From positions 1 through 57,245 of the forward strand of contig JALEKN010000044.1 in NCBI GenBank assembly GCA_022769125.1: a stretch of 57,245 nucleotides of DNA, read 5' to 3'. The notes under the pieces are model-generated. The model did not search any database. It saw nothing but the letters and a program-made list of their open reading frames with translations, and was not told where the DNA came from. The stretch comes from Agathobacter sp. (GTDB taxonomy: Bacteria; Bacillota; Clostridia; Lachnospirales; Lachnospiraceae). Shown piece after piece: positions 19,845 to 28,085 of the stretch (the first letter of the stretch is position 1; each line of letters begins with the position of its first letter). A program made the position numbers and the translations under genes.

Positions 19845-21350
19845 TTATTTGTTTTCCTTCATTCCCATTGCAAGCTCCACAACCTTGTATGCGCCGTCAT
19901 AGATGCCGATCGATTTGTTGACCATGATGTTATTGCACATATCGTTTAAAATCAAATCGTCATTTAATAACATATCAACCATCTGTAAGGTGTGTGGAAT
20001 ATCTCTGCACTCTAGTGTGCCATCCCCGATCTCCGCAGAGTGGATCGCGCCCCACATCTCATGCTTTCCGACTCTCTTGATGAACAGCTTCGGGATCGGA
20101 TAAAAGGCAAGCTCACTTGGCTTCGTCACAAGGACATCGGCGCTTCGTATCAAAAGGTTCGTGCAATATACTGCCTCAAAGATATTGGCATGCCAGAAGC
20201 CGTGAATGCCGGTCACATCCTGCTCCGCGTCAAGTGCCTTTTGTGCAAAGTCTTCGGTCTCCTCCCACTGATCAAAATGTTCCGTTGAGAGTGCCTTCAT
20301 CTCCGGAATTTCCTGCAACAGCGCATCCCACACGTTCTTATAATCTCCGACATTGACGTAGAGTGCCGCTTTCTGCTCCTTAATGTACGGGATCAGATAC
20401 TTGATGATCGCTGCAAAGATTTCCTTCTGTGCGCCTGCTCCTCCGATCGTCAGGAGAAACCGCATCGGCTTTCCCGCTGCCTTGCGCTCCATGCGGGCTT
20501 TGCAGTCCGTCTCGATGTTGGAGACAAGCTCATGGTCGATGTAGTGTCCGGTATAGACCAGCGCACCATCCGGCATCGGCTTGTTGACCACATCCTTGTT
20601 CATGCCGTTTAAGATCTTGTAGCCCATGTATGCGTTGTGGCACTGGATCGTGTGTACGCTTCCCTCTGACAGATGAAGCGCCATCGGCCAGTTGTCCGGG
20701 ATCGCGTTGACAACGTGCTTCATGCCTGCATGGATTGCTGCCTGCGCCGGCCATACATGCGTTCCGATCACCGGGATCTCCTTCGGGATATTGCGGTAGA
20801 CCGGAGCCATCAGCTCGGCATTTTTCTGGTCTGAGGAATTGTAGGTCAAAGCCCGGAAGCCCTCGTAGTTCATCGGTTCCCACACTAGACGGTTAAACAG
20901 CGGATTCTTGGACAGCCGTGAGCCGAGCGAATACAGATCGTTCTGCGCCCCGATCACCTTCGTGCAGGTGGTCTGCCGGTAGGAATTGAGATCCATCCAG
21001 TACGGCGTATAGCCCATCGCCTTTGCCGCAGATGCCATCGCCATTGAGATCCGGTAGTGTCCAAAGCCCATCCGGATATTTCCGACGATGATTCCTTTTT
21101 CGGTATCGAACGCTTCCTCCGGAAAATGGTTCTTCGGATCGTAATGCGCGTTCTGCTCCAGATCTCCGATGAGGACATTTCTCACACCGAGCGAATCCCC
21201 GATGTATGGATTCTTCTCAATCCGTACCGGATAGTTGGCGTTAGAATCATCCCCGTATTTCTTTTGATACTTCTGTTTGGATCTTACGGCTTTTTTGTAA
21301 GCCTTGCCGCTGATCACATTGCCAAAAATGACCTTTGATCTCTCCTGCAT
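19845..21350 (-). CDS. GT-B-fold protein of unknown function, GT28/MurG-like
   Basis: A 501-residue soluble protein. GNIRMGFGHYRISMAMAS (~88-105) resembles the nucleotide-sugar glycosyltransferase loop G-x-GH-x-R. RFLLTIGGAGAQKEIF (~300-315) and SADVLVTKPSELAFYPIPKL (~420-440) resemble the second Rossmann half of MurG and MGDG synthases. There are no membrane segments. I believe relatives carry a DUF name but could not verify which one. It is the third gene of the galactoside operon, between GH2 and the symporter, which suggests action on an imported sugar or a galactosyl-transfer step. That role is inference. AGGAGG precedes the ATG. Confidence 0.75.
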   Translation of the reverse strand: MQERSKVIFGNVISGKAYKKAVRSKQKYQKKYGDDSNANYPVRIEKNPYIGDSLGVRNVLIGDLEQNAHYDPKNHFPEEAFDTEKGIIVGNIRMGFGHYRISMAMASAAKAMGYTPYWMDLNSYRQTTCTKVIGAQNDLYSLGSRLSKNPLFNRLVWEPMNYEGFRALTYNSSDQKNAELMAPVYRNIPKEIPVIGTHVWPAQAAIHAGMKHVVNAIPDNWPMALHLSEGSVHTIQCHNAYMGYKILNGMNKDVVNKPMPDGALVYTGHYIDHELVSNIETDCKARMERKAAGKPMRFLLTIGGAGAQKEIFAAIIKYLIPYIKEQKAALYVNVGDYKNVWDALLQEIPEMKALSTEHFDQWEETEDFAQKALDAEQDVTGIHGFWHANIFEAVYCTNLLIRSADVLVTKPSELAFYPIPKLFIKRVGKHEMWGAIHSAEIGDGTLECRDIPHTLQMVDMLLNDDLILNDMCNNIMVNKSIGIYDGAYKVVELAMGMKENK

Positions 21351-21387
21351 AGTTTCCTCCTGTAATTTGTTATCCTCTTATTCTTTT

Positions 21388-23808
21388 CTATTTGTTCTGG
21401 TCTGCTTCGACCCTAAATTGAATCGTGATTTGTTTTGCGTTCTGGCTGGATAATGTGACGGTTGCCTCACCGGCTGCTCCGGTTGTGCGGATATACACTC
21501 CTGTCATTCCGCCCTCAAAGGAAATAACCTCCGGTCCGATCAGCTCGACCGGTCCTGTCACCTCCACGCGCACCGGATCGTTGTAAAAATACAACTGGTT
21601 GTCATTCTCATCCCGCATTACCAGCCGGATCTGTGCCACGTCATAGGTTGCGCCCTCCACAAGCGTTGTGTGCGATGGCGTTGCATCTATGTGAAGCCGG
21701 TGCATCGGCTCCTTTACGATCGTTTTTACAACCTTGCCGTCCTTTACTGCCTCAAACCGGTACACCGTCGAGGTTGCTCCCCAATCCCCGACATATTTGT
21801 TGTACAAGCCGACCGCGGTGTTGGGGTTCATGTGATAAAGCACGATGCACTGAAGCGCCCAGCCGATCATGCGCGGCGGGAATTTATACCCGTGCAGTGC
21901 CACATGATTTAAGATCTTTTTGATCAGATCCGCCTGCTTCTCTTTAAAATCACCGCTTTTGTGAACCGCATCCCCTATGAAATCATCGATCAGGATCGGA
22001 CCATGTTTTAAGTTCTTGTAGGACGAATCACCGGTCTTGTATTCTTTTATGAAACGGTCGTTTTTATACATCCGCACACTGTCCGCATTGGAAAAGATGT
22101 AGGTATCTCCACGGTTGCACGCCGGATGCTCCCCGATATCCATCGTTGAGCTAAGCTCAAGCACCGGGCTTTCCTCCTGCTGGCAGGCATAGATCAGTGC
22201 AGCAAGCTTCGGATTGCGGAACATATCCATCACTCCGTGATAACAGATCCGGTCTCCGCTGCCGAAGTCCTTGTGCGTATTATAGTCAAACATACACCAG
22301 CCGAAGCTTCCTGCGATATCCGGCTCCCCTGCCACCGCATTCAGCACCGCTGCATGACGGAGGGCGTGTTCCACACGATGTTCCTCACCATCATACGCCT
22401 TTGTCGGATACATGTGTCCGTTGTACTCACTGACCAGATAGGCCTTTTTCATATCCGGTGTGACCCTTTTTTTCGGCTCGCAACCCCGGTTTGTTCCATT
22501 ATGGACAAAGTCATTGTAGGTATACACATCTTCTAGGAGCTGGCTTTTCTTATGTGCCCGCACACCGCCGGTCGGTCTGGAATCATCCAGCGCATGTGCC
22601 ACCCGGTTCGTTTCCCGGTAAAAAGCCTCATCATCGCCGGATTCATTGATTCTTACCCCCCACAGGATAATGGATGTATGATTGCGGTACTGACGGATCA
22701 TTTCCTCCACATTCGTTACGGCCTGCTCCTTCCACGCCTCATCACCAATATGCTGCCATCCCGGCATCTCGGTAAACACCAACAGTCCGATCTCATCGCA
22801 CCGGTCGATAAAGTGGTGGGACTGCGGATAATGGGATGTGCGCACCGCATTGCAACCCAGCTCGTATTTTAAGATATCCGCATCCTGCCGCTGCATGGAA
22901 GTCGGCATTGCGTATCCGACATACGGATAGCTCTGGTGACGGTTAAGCCCGCGAAGTCTTAGCTTCTCTCCGTTTAGGTAAAAGCCGTCCGCCTTAAATA
23001 CCGCCTCACGGAATCCGATCCTCGTTTCCATGCAGTCAACGATTTTTCCATCCTTTACAAGCTCCGTGACGAGTGTATAAAGCTTCGGTTCCTCCGTCGA
23101 CCAGCTTGTGAGCTTATCCTGCTCATACGCGCATTCCCGGTAACCGTTCTCGCCACTCTTTAACTGCTCACAGCTGTGCTCGCCGAGCAGCCGTTCTTCC
23201 GCTCCGTCACGCAGTACCTGACGGATAAAAAACTCGGACGCCTCCTGCACTCCGCATAGCTTTATCCGCGTCGTCAGACGGTATTTGTGATAGCTTCCCA
23301 GCGCTTCGCTCTTGTAGAAAACGTCCTCAATGTATGCCTTTTCCTTCACATCAAGGTAAACCTCTCTGGTAAGTCCGCCGTAGGTCATATAATCGACAAC
23401 ATATCCGAATGGCGGAACGTTAAGGCTCTCCCTGCTGTCCAGCCGGATCGCGATCACATTCTCGGCACCGTACTGCACATACTCTGACAGCTCTGCGGTA
23501 AAAGCCGTATATCCACAGCTATGCCTTGCCACAAGCTCGCCGTTGATATATAGGCAGGCATCGTGCGCGGCGCCGTCGACCGTCAGAAGCAGCCGCTTGT
23601 CTTTCCATTCCTGCGGCACAAAAAAATGCTTGCGGTAGCAGCTTACCATCTGATATTCCTGCTCATCAAAGTAATGGAACGGAAGCTCCTTTACCGTGTG
23701 CGGCAGCCGAACCTCTGCAAACTCCCGGTCATCATATCCGTAAGCTTCCATTCCCGCCTCAAACGTCTCACAGAATTTCCAGCCATCATTTAAATGGATT
23801 CGCTTCAT
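21388..23808 (-). CDS. GH2 beta-galactosidase-like glycosidase
   Basis: An 806-residue retaining glycosidase without a signal peptide. The jelly-roll domain (~1-160), an immunoglobulin-like domain (~165-265) and the barrel (~270-560) are in GH2 order. RGLNRHQSYPYVG, VRTSHYPQS, the acid/base in RINES (E ~389) and the nucleophile in VSEYNGHMYPTK (E ~461) are visible. C-terminal beta-sandwich domains follow. Substrate is probably a beta-galactoside, but beta-glucuronidase-type GH2 enzymes share much of this sequence. The ATG overlaps the stop of the tetR gene by four bases. Confidence 0.92.
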   Translation of the reverse strand: MKRIHLNDGWKFCETFEAGMEAYGYDDREFAEVRLPHTVKELPFHYFDEQEYQMVSCYRKHFFVPQEWKDKRLLLTVDGAAHDACLYINGELVARHSCGYTAFTAELSEYVQYGAENVIAIRLDSRESLNVPPFGYVVDYMTYGGLTREVYLDVKEKAYIEDVFYKSEALGSYHKYRLTTRIKLCGVQEASEFFIRQVLRDGAEERLLGEHSCEQLKSGENGYRECAYEQDKLTSWSTEEPKLYTLVTELVKDGKIVDCMETRIGFREAVFKADGFYLNGEKLRLRGLNRHQSYPYVGYAMPTSMQRQDADILKYELGCNAVRTSHYPQSHHFIDRCDEIGLLVFTEMPGWQHIGDEAWKEQAVTNVEEMIRQYRNHTSIILWGVRINESGDDEAFYRETNRVAHALDDSRPTGGVRAHKKSQLLEDVYTYNDFVHNGTNRGCEPKKRVTPDMKKAYLVSEYNGHMYPTKAYDGEEHRVEHALRHAAVLNAVAGEPDIAGSFGWCMFDYNTHKDFGSGDRICYHGVMDMFRNPKLAALIYACQQEESPVLELSSTMDIGEHPACNRGDTYIFSNADSVRMYKNDRFIKEYKTGDSSYKNLKHGPILIDDFIGDAVHKSGDFKEKQADLIKKILNHVALHGYKFPPRMIGWALQCIVLYHMNPNTAVGLYNKYVGDWGATSTVYRFEAVKDGKVVKTIVKEPMHRLHIDATPSHTTLVEGATYDVAQIRLVMRDENDNQLYFYNDPVRVEVTGPVELIGPEVISFEGGMTGVYIRTTGAAGEATVTLSSQNAKQITIQFRVEADQNK

Positions 23809-24380
23809 GCCTCTGCTCCTTTCCCCGGACGGACGATAATTCCGTCCACGATCACCCGGACTACCTCGTCAAGTGCCTCCTTGTATGTCAGTCCGTTGCG
23901 GATCAGGATATCCCTCGCAAAAAACTGTTCGATGGAAGCCTCAAGCATCATCTTCACGATCTGCACATTGACCGGACGGACAATGCCCTCTTCCATTCCC
24001 TGATTGATCAGCGCGATCGTCTTTTCCCAGCCACTCTCCAGACGCTGTTCCACCTTGCGGTACGTCTTTGGGTATTTCTCTTTCAGGGAGTACAACTGTC
24101 TGAAATCAATATCCATATAGCTTTCCGGCAGCACGCCTAAGATCTGTCTGATCTTCTCTGCGGTCGAAAACGACTCATCACTTAGGACGGCATCCTCGCT
24201 CTCCTTGATCTTGTCGAAACAGTAATCGACCATTTCAAAAAGCAGTGACTCTTTATCCTTAAACACCGTATAAATCGTTTTCTTGCTCATGGACAATTCC
24301 TTTGCGATATCGTCCATCGTGAACTTTAATCCCTTTTGATTGAAAACCCGTATGGTTGCCTCTATGATCTTCTCTTTCAT
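23805..24380 (-). CDS. TetR-family regulator of the galactoside operon
   Basis: A 191-residue repressor-type regulator. The N-terminal helix-turn-helix (~22-45, FTMDDIAKELSMSKKTIYTVF) is typical TetR; the rest would bind an inducer and dimerise. It is the first gene of the operon and overlaps the GH2 gene. Two matching inverted repeats flank its promoter, which indicates autoregulation and control of all downstream sugar genes. The inducer is unknown. Confidence 0.93.
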   Translation of the reverse strand: MKEKIIEATIRVFNQKGLKFTMDDIAKELSMSKKTIYTVFKDKESLLFEMVDYCFDKIKESEDAVLSDESFSTAEKIRQILGVLPESYMDIDFRQLYSLKEKYPKTYRKVEQRLESGWEKTIALINQGMEEGIVRPVNVQIVKMMLEASIEQFFARDILIRNGLTYKEALDEVVRVIVDGIIVRPGKGAEA

Positions 24381-24394
24381 ACGTCACCCCTGCC

Positions 24395-24489
24395 AAGAAA
24401 CTATTTTTTTGTTTTTAGTTTCCTATATTGGTATTGTAGCATTGTACCTATTTCTTCGCAAGAAACTGAATCAACAAAATTAGTTTCCT
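24395..24489 (-). promoter_or_regulatory. Promoter with two TetR-type operators
   Basis: Minus-strand promoter TTGCGA (24456-24461), 17-base spacer, TACAAT (24433-24438). Operator 1 covers 24395-24424 and operator 2 covers 24460-24489. Each consists of 10-base arms of the type AAGAAACT..TTAGTTTCCT with a 10-base centre. Their centres are 65 bases apart, about six helical turns. Operator 2 touches the -35 box; operator 1 lies just after the predicted transcription start. This suggests co-operative repression or looping. Confidence 0.75.
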
Positions 24490-24728
24490 CTTTTTGTGCA
24501 GAATCACAAAAGCCGCTTGAAAAAGCGGTATGAAACCGGGCAGAATAGAAAGAACCGGAATAGAAAAATGCTGCGGAAACCAACTCTGTACCAAGACAGA
24601 TGATACAAAATGTGGTAAAATAAGCGAAGCAAAATCAGACGCATGTGTGTGGTAACCGTTTCCTGCATACATGCCCTGATATAAAATGAAATTATCAGTT
24701 TGGATCATAAAGGAGAATTAATTAGGAT
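24490..24728. other. Intergenic region upstream of larC
   Basis: With the operator region, this forms the 348-base gap between the divergent tetR and larC genes. It contains a short hairpin with CCGCTT/AAGCGG arms near 24513-24528 and several A+T-rich stretches, but no single convincing promoter for larC. Nothing resembling a riboswitch was recognised. Confidence 0.4.
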
Positions 24729-25973
24729 ATGTCTACCTTATATATTGAATGTAAAATGGGTGCTGCCGGAGATATGCTGATGGCAGCCTTATACGAATTG
24801 CTCAGCCCTTCCCAGAAGGAACAATTTCTAAATACGATGAACGCATTGCTTCCGGGCGAGCTTGAAGTCCATGCCAAAAGCGATACCAAATGCGGCATCC
24901 GCGGCACGCATATACATGTTCTTGTCCACGGCAAGGAGGAAGCGCCGTGTATGCATAGTGAAGAGCACACACACCCCCATGAGCATCACAGCTACCACTC
25001 CATCTTAGAGAAAATCAGAGCACTTCCGCTTCCTCCGGAGGTTGCTTCGGATGCTGCCGCTGTCTACCGTCTCATCGGGGAGGCGGAGGCTTCTGTCCAC
25101 GGAAGTTCACTCGATCAGATCCACTTCCATGAGGTAGGCTCGCTCGATGCACTCGCAGATGTTGTCGGATGCTGCCTGCTGTTCCATGAAATAGGTGCAC
25201 AGCGGATTCTCGTTTCTCCAATTCATGTCGGAAATGGAACCGTACACTGTGCGCACGGCATCCTGCCTGTACCGGCTCCAGCAACCGCAAAGCTGCTTGA
25301 GGGGATTCCTTTTTATACCGGAAATATTATGTCAGAGCTTTGCACCCCTACCGGTGCCGCTATCCTGCGCCATTTTGCATCAGACTTTTGCGCAATGCCT
25401 CCGATGCTTACCAGTCAGATTGGGCTTGGACTCGGAACAAAGGATTTTCCGGTTGCAAACTGTGTGCGCATTTTTCTCGGTAAAACTGTAGATGCTTCAG
25501 ACGTTACCTCCAATACCGGCTTCCAGCCAGCAGGGGAAGCCACAACCGAAACGTTACAGGCAGATCACATCGTAGATCTCTCCTGCAATCTCGATGATAT
25601 GACTGGGGAGGATCTCGGCTACTGTATGGATCTGCTGCTTGCCGAAGGCGCTTTGGATGTGTTCTACCAGCCGATCCAGATGAAGAAAAACCGGCCAGGC
25701 ATCCTGCTCCACTGCTTCTGCGAAGAGGCTGACCGTGACCGCTTTATCCGGCTTCTGCTTCTGCACACTACGACGCGCGGTGTCCGCTACACAAACTATT
25801 CCCGTGCCAAGCTGGTCTCACACTTCGAGGAGGTTCCCACACCTTACGGCACCATCCGCAACAAGATCAGCACCGGATACGGAGTCACAAAATCCAAGTA
25901 CGAGTACGAGGATCTCAAAAAAATAGCCCAGCAGGAACAGATCTCCCTTGCTGAGCTACGAAAACAAATATAG
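24729..25973 (+). CDS. larC: LarC, nickel insertion protein for the lactate racemase cofactor
   Basis: LarC inserts nickel into the pincer cofactor (NPN) made by LarB and LarE, for LarA-type racemases. The 414-residue protein starts with the family signature YIECKMGAAGDMLMAAL. It has a histidine-rich stretch (~76-92) that probably holds nickel, a QIHFHEVGSLDALADVVG segment, and the C-terminal half with DLSCNLDDMTGED. It is one continuous frame, unlike the frame-split larC of Lactiplantibacillus. No larA, larB or larE lies in the window. AAAGGAG lies about 12 bases before the ATG. Confidence 0.93.
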   Translation: MSTLYIECKMGAAGDMLMAALYELLSPSQKEQFLNTMNALLPGELEVHAKSDTKCGIRGTHIHVLVHGKEEAPCMHSEEHTHPHEHHSYHSILEKIRALPLPPEVASDAAAVYRLIGEAEASVHGSSLDQIHFHEVGSLDALADVVGCCLLFHEIGAQRILVSPIHVGNGTVHCAHGILPVPAPATAKLLEGIPFYTGNIMSELCTPTGAAILRHFASDFCAMPPMLTSQIGLGLGTKDFPVANCVRIFLGKTVDASDVTSNTGFQPAGEATTETLQADHIVDLSCNLDDMTGEDLGYCMDLLLAEGALDVFYQPIQMKKNRPGILLHCFCEEADRDRFIRLLLLHTTTRGVRYTNYSRAKLVSHFEEVPTPYGTIRNKISTGYGVTKSKYEYEDLKKIAQQEQISLAELRKQI

Positions 25974-25980
25974 ATTTATA

Positions 25981-26835
25981 TTACTGTATATTGTTCTGGA
26001 GAAATTCTCGGATCATCTGCACATACGCATCCACCTTCAGGACGGTAGAAAGATGTCCTCCTGAAACATATTGGATCTTAGGATTATGCATCAAGCGAAT
26101 AAGATCCTCCTGCATCTTTCCCGAAAAGAAATCCTGATTTGGAAGTATCAGCAATATTTTTCCCGCTACTTCCTTAAAATCAGCCTCGGTAACAGGTGTC
26201 TGGTTCATCAGATCCGCGAGCAATCCGGTGATATGTACGTCCTTTTCCTTGGTATAATCCCTAAAGATCGTCTCAAACATATCCTGCGTATACGCAACTT
26301 CTTCGGCACTCTCATTGCGGATATGCCCCATTCCGACCTTTATCAGCCTTGGTTTCATCTTTTCATAATTGCTATGCTTCAGGAGGAACAAAAGAACAGG
26401 TGCCATAAAATATTTCCGCTTAAGGCTCTTAATCGTTGCTGCATCCATACCACCAGTTGAGACAAGAATAAGTCCGCCCACTTCCTTTGGGTACTTCTGC
26501 ATATAAATCTGTGCAACCATTCCACCGTCGCTTGCACCAACAAAAATCGGCTGCCGGATTCCAAGCTTGTCAAAAAACGCATGCATGCCTGTTACCAGCT
26601 CCTGATTCGTCCGCAGCTCCCGCGGATAATCAAATAGTAACACCTGATAGTCTGCAGATAATGCATCAACGTATTTCATCCACATTTCCAGCACGTTCAT
26701 TCCGCCGTTTAACATTACTAGTGTTTTGGCGTCGTTTTCCCCTTTTCGTACATAGCGGAATGTTGCGCCATCGATCACAACACTCTCATATGTATGCGTT
26801 TTGGCAAATAATCTCAAATCATCTGAATATGACAT
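25981..26835 (-). CDS. Alpha/beta-fold hydrolase
   Basis: A 284-residue alpha/beta hydrolase of unknown substrate. The oxyanion region MLNGGMN (~42-48), the nucleophile elbow GASDGG (~98-103, serine ~100), an aspartate in LPNQDF and a histidine in SGGHLS near the C-terminus form the expected triad. There is no signal peptide. It converges on larC with a seven-base gap. Its promoter carries an inverted repeat that is also found at pflB. Confidence 0.87.
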   Translation of the reverse strand: MSYSDDLRLFAKTHTYESVVIDGATFRYVRKGENDAKTLVMLNGGMNVLEMWMKYVDALSADYQVLLFDYPRELRTNQELVTGMHAFFDKLGIRQPIFVGASDGGMVAQIYMQKYPKEVGGLILVSTGGMDAATIKSLKRKYFMAPVLLFLLKHSNYEKMKPRLIKVGMGHIRNESAEEVAYTQDMFETIFRDYTKEKDVHITGLLADLMNQTPVTEADFKEVAGKILLILPNQDFFSGKMQEDLIRLMHNPKIQYVSGGHLSTVLKVDAYVQMIREFLQNNIQ

Positions 26836-26866
26836 AAGTTCTTCTCCCTTCTTGCTCCGATAAGGA

Positions 26867-26917
26867 GTTAGTTTTTCCTAACTAATGTCATTTTATCATA
26901 TAATTTGCATAATACAA
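26867..26917 (-). promoter_or_regulatory. Hydrolase promoter with GTTAG-N6-CTAAC inverted repeat
   Basis: Minus-strand TTGTAT (26912-26917), 16-base spacer, TAAAAT (26890-26895). An inverted repeat GTTAG-N6-CTAAC (26867-26882, extended on one side to CTAACTAAT) lies at about the transcription start and could be an operator. The same extended motif occurs at the pflB promoter. Confidence 0.5.
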
Positions 26918-26935
26918 CCGGTTATTTATATATTA

Positions 26936-27029
26936 TATCATGTGCTTTCGCACGTGATAGATGATATCTTATGCGCATCCGTGCTTCGCACTTCGCGTCT
27001 GATATAATTTCGCTGCGCTCATTATATCA
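26936..27029. repeat. Cluster of three palindromes after the deformylase-like gene
   Basis: Three hairpins follow one another: TATCATGTGC with GCACGTGATA (26936-26959, four-base loop), GTGC-TTC-GCAC (26981-26991), and TGATATAAT with ATTATATCA (27000-27029). The last overlaps the stop codon of the deformylase-like gene. TGATATAA-like words recur across the block. It may end the long operon to the right, or be a small mobile REP-like palindromic element. Confidence 0.55.
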
Positions 27030-27432
27030 CCACACCATTGCAATGATCGATCTCATGCTGGATGATCTGCGCGGTAAAGCCTGTGTACTTGCCGTGCTGT
27101 GGTTTAAAATTTCCGTCCAGATAGTCCACTTCGATCTGCTCGTACCGTGTACAAGGGTGTTCCCCATCTAGTGAAAGGCAGCTCTCCTTTGTCTGGTATT
27201 CTCCTGTTTTCTTTGTGATGACAGGATTGACCATGGCAAATTGAAAAGGTCCCGCCGCAACGACGATAATTGATTTATTCACGCCGATCATATTGGCAGC
27301 CATTCCGACACAGATTTCCCGGTTTGCCCGCAGCGTGTCCAAAAGATCTGTTACGACCTGCCGGTCTGCTTCCGTAGCCGGCTGTGCCTTCCTCTCAAAA
27401 ATATGTCTGCCTTTTACAATACTCTTAACCAT
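27022..27432 (-). CDS. Peptide deformylase family protein with altered motif 1
   Basis: A short, 136-residue member of the deformylase family. Metal ligands are present: cysteine in ESCLSL (~83-88) and the two histidines of QHEIDH (~125-130) with the catalytic glutamate. Motif 1, normally GxGLAAxQ, reads VGMAANMIG (~42-50), so the conserved glutamine is methionine. Full-length Def proteins are about 150-190 residues. It may be a genuine but divergent deformylase or have another metal-hydrolase role. It is the last gene of the uppP-led operon, 12 bases after the LUD gene, with a weak ribosome binding site. Confidence 0.82.
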   Translation of the reverse strand: MVKSIVKGRHIFERKAQPATEADRQVVTDLLDTLRANREICVGMAANMIGVNKSIIVVAAGPFQFAMVNPVITKKTGEYQTKESCLSLDGEHPCTRYEQIEVDYLDGNFKPQHGKYTGFTAQIIQHEIDHCNGVVI

Positions 27433-27444
27433 AGCACTGTCCTG

Positions 27445-28071
27445 TTAGAAGCCGAGTGTATCGTTTACTAAGATCACATGGATTCTTCCCTCATGGCGGG
27501 AGTATCTGGTGATCAAAAACTGGCAGCAGATGGTATCCGGAGATTTGCAGTCAAAACATTTGCCCGTCTCCTTACAAGGAGTTTTCACATCAAATCTCTG
27601 TGCATTCGCCGGTGCTGCTACATTTCTGGCGCGCTTCATCGCCTCGTCCAAATCGGAGCACACCTTATTCATTCCGACAATGAATACGACTTTTCTCGGT
27701 CCCTGTGCGATGCAGGAAACACGGTTTGAGTTTCCGTCAATATTTACCATGATGCCATCGCTTGTTATCGCATTTGCACTAGAGAGAAAAACGTCCGAAT
27801 CGTATGCAGCCATAAGCCCTTCTCTCGGTGAAAGCTTGGCGCGGTCGATATAATTGTAGTTGCCATCCTCCAGCGCTTTTATCAGTCCGATATCGTGTGC
27901 GCTCTGGCAGCCGCCCATTGTTACAGTGCTTCCCTCGCCAATCAGTTCAAGTGCCTGCTTTACGGCATCTTCCCTGCTTGCAACGTAATATCCGGACATA
28001 TTCCGGGACTGCAAACCCTTGATAACTACCTGTGCAAGCTTTTCATTTCGCATTACCATATTCTCGTTCAT
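27445..28071 (-). CDS. LUD-domain protein (LutC/YkgG-like)
   Basis: A 208-residue protein of the LUD superfamily, related to LutC, which takes part in lactate oxidation. EGSTVTMGGCQSAHDIGL, SSANAITSDGIMVNIDGNSNRVS and VVFIVGMNKV are family features. The C-terminal part has a cysteine cluster (CKETGKCFDCKSPDTICC) that could bind a metal or Fe-S cluster. No lutA or lutB is nearby, so this is a stand-alone type common in Clostridia and its substrate is unknown. Confidence 0.85.
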   Translation of the reverse strand: MNENMVMRNEKLAQVVIKGLQSRNMSGYYVASREDAVKQALELIGEGSTVTMGGCQSAHDIGLIKALEDGNYNYIDRAKLSPREGLMAAYDSDVFLSSANAITSDGIMVNIDGNSNRVSCIAQGPRKVVFIVGMNKVCSDLDEAMKRARNVAAPANAQRFDVKTPCKETGKCFDCKSPDTICCQFLITRYSRHEGRIHVILVNDTLGF

Positions 28072-28085
28072 CTTATTACCCCCAC

